In this document: in pieces, positions 37,917 to 44,520 of the stretch
Numbering within the stretch: position 1 is the first letter of the stretch
How the letters are laid out: the number at the start of each line of letters is the position of its first letter
NCBI RefSeq assembly: GCF_021568285.1
Contig: NZ_JAKGTQ010000002.1
Span: 434,001-498,000 of the forward strand
Direction: 5' to 3'
From: Rheinheimera sp. UJ63
GTDB taxonomy: Bacteria > Pseudomonadota > Gammaproteobacteria > Enterobacterales > Alteromonadaceae
Length of the DNA: 64,000 bases
Notes under the pieces: model-generated
What the model saw: the letters and a program-made list of their open reading frames with translations, nothing else
What the model was told of the DNA's origin: nothing
Database searches by the model: none
Program-made: the position numbers and the translations under genes

Positions 37917-38204
37917 ATGAGCGCGGAACTCAGTGTTATTCTACTGACTACAGTTTTGTTGTTACTGGCCTACTTTTGGTTATACCCCAGAGTGGCTGGC
38001 GCTGATCTAAAAAAAGTGGCGTTATTGGATGGCTTAACCACCGTCATCGCGCTTGGCATCGTGGGTACCAAGTATTGGCAAACTGAGCAAGTGTTTGAGT
38101 TGGCTGGTCTGCACCTTAACTGGTTTTGGTTTACGCTGGCATGTTATCTGATCCTCGAAATTCCTTTGTCGATTTGGTATCTAAAACGATTTCGAGCAAA
38201 GTAA
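37917..38204 (+). CDS. Small membrane protein, unknown function
   Basis: 95 residues with three hydrophobic segments (VILLTTVLLLLAYFWLY, LTTVIALGIVG, FWFTLACYLILEIPL) and a basic C-terminus. AGGAG sits eight bases before the ATG at 37917, 45 bp after the VWA gene, so it is probably the third gene of the MoxR-CoxE unit. I do not recognise the family. Confidence 0.7.
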   Translation: MSAELSVILLTTVLLLLAYFWLYPRVAGADLKKVALLDGLTTVIALGIVGTKYWQTEQVFELAGLHLNWFWFTLACYLILEIPLSIWYLKRFRAK

Positions 38205-38300
38205 TGAGCGTTTCTTTAAACACGAATGACTTAAAGACATTTTTTGCCAATGGCGAGGGGGGACTCGTCGTAACACTTTAACATTATGATGTCATGTTGC

Positions 38301-38354
38301 AAACCCGCAAACCCGCAAACCCGCAAAGACGCTTATCGCCTTAGCGGGTTTTTT
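38301..38354 (+). terminator. Terminator with three tandem 8-bp 5' arms
   Basis: AAACCCGC is repeated three times head to tail (38301-38324). The last copy pairs with GCGGGTT at 38344-38350, followed by a run of six T's. Any of the three copies could serve as the 5' arm. It ends the MoxR-CoxE unit, facing the convergent DUF3360 gene. Confidence 0.75.
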
Positions 38355-38398
38355 AGGGGGTACGCTGTACTAAACAGTGAACCTGTATGACCGTTGCT

Positions 38399-39916
38399 TT
38401 ACTGCCGGAAGCTCGGCATAAGCGCGGGGATCCCCGGTAGCATACCGACAATCGCCATCACCGTCGTTAACACGATAAACATCACCAGTGGGATGATCCA
38501 ACGGCTCATATGGGTTAACTCAGCGCTACGTTCTTTACAGCCAATTAAGCCTAAGTTGTCCAACAGAATGGTTAATGACCAACCAAAAGCGGGGTTAACC
38601 AAGGTTGAAGCAAAGACCACAATGGCTGCGGATTGAGTGGTTTTACCTTCACGGGTCATTTCCATGCCCGCCTCTAACAGGGGAATAAACACCCCAACAA
38701 TTAAGGCGACACACAATACCGGTTGCCAAATGGCCAGATCCATCGGGTAACCCCAGATCCCTGCAATAATACAAAATAGCGCGGTGAGTATAGCACCTGC
38801 GGGGATAGGGCGTTTAGCAATAGCGGCAGGAACAATATAGGTTCCCCAAGAAGACGCAAAGTTAGCCCCGCCGAGCAATGAGCCAAAGGTTTGTCTGGCT
38901 GAAGCGCTTAACATGGTGTCATCAATGTTCATTAATACTTTTTCAGTCCGTTGTGGGTAACTGATTTTTTGAAACACTTGATGACCTAAAAAGTCAGGTG
39001 ACCACATGGCTACGGCAAGGATGGCAAAAGGCAGAACCACCACAAAGCTTTCTATTGTGGGTAAACCTAGCATCCAGCCGGTGTTGTCACCCCACCAGTA
39101 CATCGGGTTCATATTAGGTAAGCCCGGTGCCGTATGAAACTCAAAAGGCGCGCCAAGAGCAAAGGCCATCGCGCCCCCTAAAAAGCAGCTTAAGGGCACG
39201 GCTAACCAGCGTTTCTTAAAATGTTCTAAGAACGCATAGAGCAATATGGTCGATAGGATGACCACAAAGGCGATATGCGTTTTTTCGATCCCTTCTGCCC
39301 AAACGAACAATTTTTTTACCTGCGAGGTGGTACCTATAAAACCGAGGTACAGTAGTAAGCCGCCACAAACGCCTTTACTGGTCAGTCGTGCCAATAAGCT
39401 ACCACCTTTACTGAGCGCTAAAATTAAACCAAAAGCGCCAATTAACAGACCAAAGGCCATCGGGTGACCGCCTGTTGCGACAACAATTGGGATCAACGGG
39501 ATCAGTGGGCCATGGGTGCCGGCTAAGTTAGCGGTGGGTAAAATAAAACCGGAAAATAACAGAATAAATACCGAAACGATTAAGAGTTCGTAACGTACGT
39601 TCTCAAGAATAAACGCATCGCCTAAACCTAAGGCATTGGCAAAGGTCGCAGCAATGGCGGCCACCATAACGACTTTACCGATGGTGGCGGCCATTGCTGG
39701 GATGGTATCTTCAAACTCGAATCGATAATCTCGAAACGGTAAATTAGGCCGCCAACGTTTTGGCTGCATAATTTGCAGTTCATGCTCGAGGTACGCTTCA
39801 CGGCTACTGAACTCAGAACTGGGTTTGTGTAAATTTTGGTAGCTATCAGTAACGGCGTGCTCCGTCGTTACCTGTGCAGCTGCAGACAAGCTGTCATCTT
39901 CAGGCTTGGTGTTCAT
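38399..39916 (-). CDS. DUF3360-type integral membrane protein (NCS2/SulP-like)
   Basis: 505 residues: a soluble N-terminus of about 70 residues, then 11-13 membrane helices. Sequence features such as PTANLAGTHGPLIPLIP, GGLLLYLGFIGTTSQVKKLF and ANFASSWGTYIVPAAI fit the DUF3360 family, whose topology resembles NCS2 and sulfate permeases. The substrate is unknown. It is monocistronic, with a convergent terminator at its 3' side and 385 bp of noncoding DNA upstream. Confidence 0.75.
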   Translation of the reverse strand: MNTKPEDDSLSAAAQVTTEHAVTDSYQNLHKPSSEFSSREAYLEHELQIMQPKRWRPNLPFRDYRFEFEDTIPAMAATIGKVVMVAAIAATFANALGLGDAFILENVRYELLIVSVFILLFSGFILPTANLAGTHGPLIPLIPIVVATGGHPMAFGLLIGAFGLILALSKGGSLLARLTSKGVCGGLLLYLGFIGTTSQVKKLFVWAEGIEKTHIAFVVILSTILLYAFLEHFKKRWLAVPLSCFLGGAMAFALGAPFEFHTAPGLPNMNPMYWWGDNTGWMLGLPTIESFVVVLPFAILAVAMWSPDFLGHQVFQKISYPQRTEKVLMNIDDTMLSASARQTFGSLLGGANFASSWGTYIVPAAIAKRPIPAGAILTALFCIIAGIWGYPMDLAIWQPVLCVALIVGVFIPLLEAGMEMTREGKTTQSAAIVVFASTLVNPAFGWSLTILLDNLGLIGCKERSAELTHMSRWIIPLVMFIVLTTVMAIVGMLPGIPALMPSFRQ

Positions 39917-40301
39917 GTTATCCCCGGCAACATAGTTGCTACTAAAAAATTAAAATCACGGCTTTTTTTATAAGCAATTACATGTTGAGGCAGCAGAATA
40001 AAGCAGCCGTCAGAAAATTGTTATTAGTCAAAGGTCGAGGTTGACAGAAATTAATGCGGTTTTAGTGTAATACCGTTAAGGTGAGTATGGTTTTCTGCTG
40101 CGTTGATGCTGACGCGAGGGCAGGTTGTTGTGTGTGATGTGTGAAGGTTTTATCTTAGCAAGAAAGCCGTCAGCTAAAGCATGACAGCGAGTCAGGGCCG
40201 TGATGTGGATGGGCGAATTTTTGCTGACCCGCACAAGGTAAAAAAAACGGACATGCGCTGTCCGTTATGAAAGAGGTGAAAAAGTAACACTGATTTTGTG
40301 G
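39917..40301. other. 385-bp noncoding region upstream of the DUF3360 gene
   Basis: No gene is visible. It holds the terminator of the RIO kinase operon at its right end, and a 9-bp inverted pair GCAGCAGAA (39990-39998) / TTCTGCTGC (40093-40101) 95 bp apart, which could be chance. The promoter of the DUF3360 gene must lie in the left part. No operator is obvious. Confidence 0.5.
40239..40265 (-). terminator. Rho-independent terminator of the J-domain/RIO operon
   Basis: On the minus strand ACGGACA/TGTCCGT (7-bp stem, 40259-40265 with 40247-40253, 5-base loop) is followed by eight U's. It lies 37 bp after the RIO kinase stop. Confidence 0.85.
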
Positions 40302-41159
40302 CTAATCGTCTTGCTCTGCCGCCGCATTGCGCGCTTTACGTTCTTGCATCTCATTATAAGCGGCGTTAATTTCATCGAGCACTGCATCGATATCGGCTAA
40401 CTGTTCATCTTCGGCAAATTCACCGGTCAGTTCAGTGTCAGGATTCAGGTTACCGGCTTCAAACAAGGCCCAGATTTCTTTAGCATATTTTGTTTTTAAT
40501 AGCTCAGGCGCAAATTGCCCATAATATTGGGTAATATTATTCACGTCTCGGCTTAACATCCACTGAGCGTTGTTATTGGCTGCCGCATCCACTGCTTGAG
40601 GTAAGTCAATAATGACCGGGCCAGTAGGATCTTGTAGTACATTAAATTCAGAGAGATCGCCATGCACCAAACCTGCGGCTAACATGCGCAAAATATGTTG
40701 CATCATGGTTTTGTGATCGCGTTTGGCTTGCTCGGGTTCTAACGTTATATCATTTAAACGCGGCGCGACATCGCCATCTTCGTCTAAAATTAATTCCATC
40801 AGCAAGATGCCATCATAACAACCGTAAGGCTCAGGTACGCGTACTCCGGCATCGGCTAACTTATATAAAGCATCCACTTCGGCATGTTGCCAGCTTTCTT
40901 CTTGTTGCTCACGGCCAAAGCTTGAACCTTTTTCCATGGCGCGAGCGCGGCGTGAGCTGCGCACTTTGCGGCCCTCTTGATACTGTACCGCTTTTTTAAA
41001 ACTGCGTTGGCTAGCATCCTTATACACTTTGGCACATCGAATGGCGTTACCGCAACGAACGACATAGACAGAGGCTTCTTTGCCGCTCATCAATGGCCGT
41101 AATACTTCATCGATAATACCTTCATCAATTAAAGGTTGGATGCGTTTTGGTGTTTTCAT
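40302..41159 (-). CDS. RIO1-family serine kinase/ATPase
   Basis: 285 residues. The bacterial RIO kinase signature is clear: GKEASVYVVRCGNAIRCAKV near the N-terminus, the catalytic loop LVHGDLSEFNVLQ near residue 170 and the metal-binding IIDLPQAVD near 185. The C-terminal tail is acidic. The ATG at 41159 has AGGGG upstream. Bacterial members lack a firmly known substrate. It is 91 bp after the preceding gene on the strand and shares the terminator, so may belong to the J-domain operon. Confidence 0.88.
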   Translation of the reverse strand: MKTPKRIQPLIDEGIIDEVLRPLMSGKEASVYVVRCGNAIRCAKVYKDASQRSFKKAVQYQEGRKVRSSRRARAMEKGSSFGREQQEESWQHAEVDALYKLADAGVRVPEPYGCYDGILLMELILDEDGDVAPRLNDITLEPEQAKRDHKTMMQHILRMLAAGLVHGDLSEFNVLQDPTGPVIIDLPQAVDAAANNNAQWMLSRDVNNITQYYGQFAPELLKTKYAKEIWALFEAGNLNPDTELTGEFAEDEQLADIDAVLDEINAAYNEMQERKARNAAAEQDD

Positions 41160-41250
41160 AACACCCCTATAGTAAATTGGCGAAGTGCCAAAGGTTAAGC
41201 CGATCCATGGCAACAGGCTGCGGTTGCAGCAGCATATTGCCAACGGGAGG

Positions 41251-42147
41251 TTACAAATCTAAATAATGTGGCCAACCTAGCAGCGGGCTGGTTAAACCGT
41301 GTTTATGTTCAAAGGCATCGAGTTTTTCTGGCGATGCGTCTAACCGTTGCTGTTTTTGATATTCACGGCAAAACAACAAGGTACGCTGTAAGGCAGGATG
41401 AAAATGCTGGCCCAGATCCTGGCGGATCGCACTGGCGTTTTCAGCGGGCAATTCAGCTAATACCGCTTCGGTTTGTAACATCAGGTAAGCATCATTAAAC
41501 CAATGCTCGGCAAAGTCAATTTCGCGTAGCCGACGTTTTAAATCTTGCTTTACTTGACCACCACCGGTTAAAGCACGATAGAGCACAATCTCAGCCAACA
41601 CTTCTTCTAAGCTAAAATGCTCGAATTCATCAAATTGTTGCCGTTGATAAAACTGTTGTCGTAATAGCTGCATCGCCTGAAAACGATGATGCTCGGTCAA
41701 GGCTTGTTGATAGGCTGGCCAACCTTGCCACTCTTCCGCATCTGGCGGACAAGACACTTGTGACAGCAATTGTTCATCAACCTCGCCATATAAGGAACTT
41801 TTGCCTGAGGTTTTACGATGCACAGTGCTGAGCATGTGCCAGCCTTTTTGAAACGGTTTAACCAAACCTTCAGGCGCTAATAAGAGCTGGAGAGCCCGTA
41901 CTTGATCTTTATCGCTTAACGCCATCAGGCCCAGACTGACAATGCCGATGACATCGTAAGCGGCTTGTTCTAACAGGTGCATCTTGTATTTGTTATAGAA
42001 CTTGTCAGCAAACTTTAGGCTCATCAACACGGCTTTGCTTTTAATTTGCGCTAATTCAGCGGCATTTAATTGTTCTGCCGCTTGCGCGTGTCGAATCACC
42101 TGCGTTAAAAAGGGGCCTTGCTGGCTATCCCGCACCACTAACTGCAT
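41251..42147 (-). CDS. Conserved-looking protein of unknown function
   Basis: 298 residues, no signal or membrane helix except a weak hydrophobic stretch (YDVIGIVSLGLMALS near residue 65). Mostly helical, rich in Gln and Leu (QLLRQQFYQRQQFDEFEHFS), ending in a Trp-Pro motif LGWPHYLDL. I recognise no domain. It follows the acidic 254-residue gene after 11 bp, so is cotranscribed with the J-domain protein. Confidence 0.65.
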   Translation of the reverse strand: MQLVVRDSQQGPFLTQVIRHAQAAEQLNAAELAQIKSKAVLMSLKFADKFYNKYKMHLLEQAAYDVIGIVSLGLMALSDKDQVRALQLLLAPEGLVKPFQKGWHMLSTVHRKTSGKSSLYGEVDEQLLSQVSCPPDAEEWQGWPAYQQALTEHHRFQAMQLLRQQFYQRQQFDEFEHFSLEEVLAEIVLYRALTGGGQVKQDLKRRLREIDFAEHWFNDAYLMLQTEAVLAELPAENASAIRQDLGQHFHPALQRTLLFCREYQKQQRLDASPEKLDAFEHKHGLTSPLLGWPHYLDL

Positions 42148-42158
42148 GAAAATTATCC

Positions 42159-42923
42159 CTAATCCAAAAAGCTAAACATATCGTCGACTTCGCTAAATTC
42201 GTCTTCAGCTTGGTTTTTCTCTTTAGCTTGCATCACCAACTCGGTAGCAAATTTATTGATAATACCTTCCCAGCCAGATTTTTCATTGCGGATCAGCGCT
42301 TTAATGGCTGTTTCTACCTTAGGAGTTAATTGGCGGATCAGCGCCAATAAGCTCTTCGGATCATCATAGCCAATATTGTGGGCATCTTCGGCAAGCTGGC
42401 GTTCAGTAAAGCTTTCGGCTTCTTCTAAATGTTCTTCATCTTCATACAGCTTATCTTCCCAGTAGTTTTCATACTCTAGAATTTCACCGCGATAAATTTC
42501 GATAAAAGGAATGGATAAATAGAACAAGCCGGCGGGATCTTCAGCAATACACTCTAAAATCTCCGCTTGTTTCTCTTCGTTATCTTGGGTGCGGATCAGG
42601 TAAGTTAAAAAATCAAAGGTATGCTGTTTCAGATCTTCCGCATTGTTTTTGATTTTTTCTTCCCAATACAAGGGTTGCTGACACACAATATCGCGGATTT
42701 TTTCTGGCGTCATCAGCTCAGAAATAATCGACGGGAACGATAAGTCATGCTGGCTGTTCATTTGTGTTAGCGTAACAATATCAATTTGCTCAATCACATC
42801 AACCAGTTGTTGATCGCTCATGGTGTTGGCAATAATCTCAAAACGCTTACTGGCTTGTTTTGGTTCGACTAGCGCTAATTCTTTTATTTCTGCTGCAGCA
42901 ATAGCAATTAAATCGGTACTCAC
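42159..42923 (-). CDS. Acidic helical protein of unknown function
   Basis: 254 residues, strongly acidic (for example WEDKLYEDEEHLEEAESF near residue 160, and the tail EDEFSEVDDMFSFLD). It is helical and soluble, with no known motif. The start is a GTG at 42923 with GGGAGGG upstream, and the preceding stop is only two bases away (TGAGAGTG). It is the third gene of the J-domain operon. It may be an Hsp70 client or adaptor; that is only a guess from context. Confidence 0.68.
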   Translation of the reverse strand: MSTDLIAIAAAEIKELALVEPKQASKRFEIIANTMSDQQLVDVIEQIDIVTLTQMNSQHDLSFPSIISELMTPEKIRDIVCQQPLYWEEKIKNNAEDLKQHTFDFLTYLIRTQDNEEKQAEILECIAEDPAGLFYLSIPFIEIYRGEILEYENYWEDKLYEDEEHLEEAESFTERQLAEDAHNIGYDDPKSLLALIRQLTPKVETAIKALIRNEKSGWEGIINKFATELVMQAKEKNQAEDEFSEVDDMFSFLD

Positions 42924-42925
42924 TC

Positions 42926-43471
42926 TCAGCCCTCCCGGTTAAAGCGGATTTCATCATATTGATCGTCGTAGCCTTCTTCATCGCTATCGTCGTCATCGTG
43001 TTCGTCATCACCACCAAAACCATAGGGTGCGTCTTCTTGTTCATCATCGCTGTCATCAGCCGCGTGGCCTTTGGGTATGGCCACATTTTGCGTTAGTAAA
43101 TACAGTGCGGCACAGGCTTCAATTAACATCGTTTCAGAATAATCACGAATGGCTTTTACCAAGGGCAAATCCGCATTATTAAAGGCGACAGACACTTTAA
43201 ACTCTTCCCAACTGGGCTTTTTAGCGGCGCTTAACCATTGCTGCCATTTTGCTGCCGCGGCAGGGGGGAACTTAACGCGGCCATAAAGCGCCATCGGTAA
43301 ATACTCTGGTACCGACTCAAGCATTTCAGGATCAGCTAGTAATACGGCTTTCATTTTGCTAGTAAATTGCTCAAGCGCTTTCGGATTTTCTGGGTCGCTA
43401 TACGAATCTATATTTTCACCGGCGTCGGTTTGTAAGGCGCGGATCCGTGCCAAGTTTAATTTGCTGCTCAT
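42926..43471 (-). CDS. Protein with Asp/Glu-rich tail, unknown function
   Basis: 181 residues. A folded N-terminal part (to about residue 135, with [20 protein letters not shown]) is followed by a 40-residue, extremely acidic low-complexity tail ([20 protein letters not shown] and onwards) ending in a basic [11 protein letters not shown] at 43471 has GAGG upstream; it follows the J-domain gene after 7 bp. No family recognised. Confidence 0.7.
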   Translation of the reverse strand: MSSKLNLARIRALQTDAGENIDSYSDPENPKALEQFTSKMKAVLLADPEMLESVPEYLPMALYGRVKFPPAAAAKWQQWLSAAKKPSWEEFKVSVAFNNADLPLVKAIRDYSETMLIEACAALYLLTQNVAIPKGHAADDSDDEQEDAPYGFGGDDEHDDDDSDEEGYDDQYDEIRFNREG

Positions 43472-43478
43472 GATGGCC

Positions 43479-43763
43479 TCAGGCGTAATATTCGTCCCAC
43501 AGCTCACGCATTGCGGCTGCAGGATCGGTAACAATAACGTTATTAAAATCTTTTAAGAAGGCGCTACGTAACTTCGGATCGCCCAGCACTTCATAGGCTG
43601 TTTTGACCCGTTGTAATTGATTGGCGGCTTGCTGCAATTCTTCTTCTGATAAACCGTGTAGTTTATCGGGGTGAAACTTATTGGCTAAGCGGCGATACGC
43701 TTTTTTAATCTCGTCATCACTGGCATTAGACTTTACGCCCAGTACCCGAAAGTGATTAATCAT
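43479..43763 (-). CDS. Stand-alone J-domain protein
   Basis: 94 residues, little more than a J-domain: helix [17 protein letters not shown] with the HPD motif at residues 31-33, then [21 protein letters not shown]-domains stimulate the ATPase of DnaK-type Hsp70s. It is first in a five-gene unit, so the three unknown proteins downstream may be its clients or targeting factors. Divergent from the SecDF leader. Confidence 0.9.
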   Translation of the reverse strand: MINHFRVLGVKSNASDDEIKKAYRRLANKFHPDKLHGLSEEELQQAANQLQRVKTAYEVLGDPKLRSAFLKDFNNVIVTDPAAAMRELWDEYYA

Positions 43764-43985
43764 GTTGTTATCCTGTACAGACGGCGACTAGGGGGTTAAA
43801 CAGTAAATTATAGCCGCAAATCATAGCAGATCTGATGCAGTGTTGGCAGCGCATTATGCAATTCCACTTTATTAAGTTTAGCCACTTGAGTAATGCGCTA
43901 TTTAGCCGCATCATATGCAGGCCTATGTTACGTTTACACTGCACTTTTAAGCGGCGTAACAGGTTTTTCTCTGCATCGAGGTGTT

Positions 43986-44303
43986 ATGCGCTGGTTTAGC
44001 GGTTTAATCATTCTGTTGTATCTAACGGTACTTTGCACACCGCATTCGTCTGCGGTGTATGACGTTAGAGTATTGCCGCAGATAGACAGCCAGTTGCAAG
44101 CGGTGCCTGTGGCACTGCCGCAGTTTTTAGCTAACGAAGCGGATGAAGAACCCGATCAGCCTGATGTTGCCCTGCTTAGTCGCAACCTTGGGCTAGGGCA
44201 TCTTAGTACCGTTGTTGCGCTGACGCAGCGTTTAGCGGTGTTGGCCAACCGCTTATTTTCATCTGCGCAAGCACGCGCCCCCCCTTTGTTCCTCAGCCTT
44301 TAA
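43986..44303 (+). CDS. Candidate RAPP-type translation-arrest leader peptide upstream of secDF
   Basis: A 105-codon ORF with GAGG five bases before its ATG. Residues 1-24 look like a Sec signal peptide (MRWFSGLIILLYLTVLC, possible cleavage after SSA). The middle is acidic and low in complexity (NEADEEPDQPD). The end is QARAPPLFLSL: RAPP at residues 97-100, five residues before the stop. RAPP is the arrest motif of ApdA and ApdP, secretory monitors upstream of SecDF/YidC genes. Known arrest peptides of this kind stall until the Sec system pulls the chain. A longer frame starts at 43893 but lacks a ribosome site. The ORF and motif are seen; arrest is inferred. Confidence 0.72.
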   Translation: MRWFSGLIILLYLTVLCTPHSSAVYDVRVLPQIDSQLQAVPVALPQFLANEADEEPDQPDVALLSRNLGLGHLSTVVALTQRLAVLANRLFSSAQARAPPLFLSL

Positions 44304-44385
44304 ATGATGGCGCGACCCATTGTGGTTCGTCGCACTGTTTAAGCTAGCTTAACCAAAGCCAAGAAGCGCTTTGGTGTGAGAGGAA
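44289..44385 (+). promoter_or_regulatory. Candidate arrest-controlled SD/anti-SD switch
   Basis: TTCCTC (44289-44294), the last-but-three and last-but-two codons of the leader peptide, is perfectly complementary to the Shine-Dalgarno GAGGAA (44380-44385) of the next ORF. Between them are a GCGAC/GTCGC hairpin (44312-44333), the 14-bp palindrome TTAAGCTAGCTTAA (44338-44351) and an ACCAAAGC/GCTTTGGT hairpin (44352-44375), which would bring the two ends together. A ribosome stopped at RAPP would cover TTCCTC and free the SD. The pairing is seen; the mechanism is inferred. Confidence 0.5.
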
Positions 44386-44388
44386 AAT

Positions 44389-44520
44389 ATGGTTTTTATT
44401 GATATTGCGCTTATGCCTGGCAAAGCGTTATTGCCTGTGCTTTTTATATTATTTACCCCGCTGTTACTTCAAGTGTGTCGGCATGTTGATGCGCCTGTTA
44501 GCAAGGAGCAGCTATGCTAA
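44389..44520 (+). CDS. 43-residue membrane microprotein overlapping the secD start
   Basis: ATG at 44389 with AGAGGAAAA just upstream, stop TAA 44518-44520. The product (MVFIDIALMPGKALLPVLFI then LFTPLLLQVCRH) has one hydrophobic segment and a short polar tail. Its last seven bases overlap the secD start (ATGCTAA), so secD translation is probably coupled to it. It is not YajC by length or sequence. It may be a real small partner or only a coupling device. Confidence 0.6.
   Translation: MVFIDIALMPGKALLPVLFILFTPLLLQVCRHVDAPVSKEQLC

Noticed and set aside
39990-40101. 9-bp inverted pair 95 bp apart upstream of the DUF3360 gene
   Set aside because: Too short for its spacing to be told from chance without a background model.
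43893-43985. Longer start for the secDF leader (136 residues)
   Set aside because: The upstream ATG lacks a Shine-Dalgarno; the ATG at 43986 has GAGG at good spacing and gives a normal signal peptide.
44278-44284. C7 run in the RAPP codons as a programmed frameshift site
   Set aside because: I see no classic slippery heptamer, and the in-frame stop is only a few codons away. Arrest at RAPP explains the site better.
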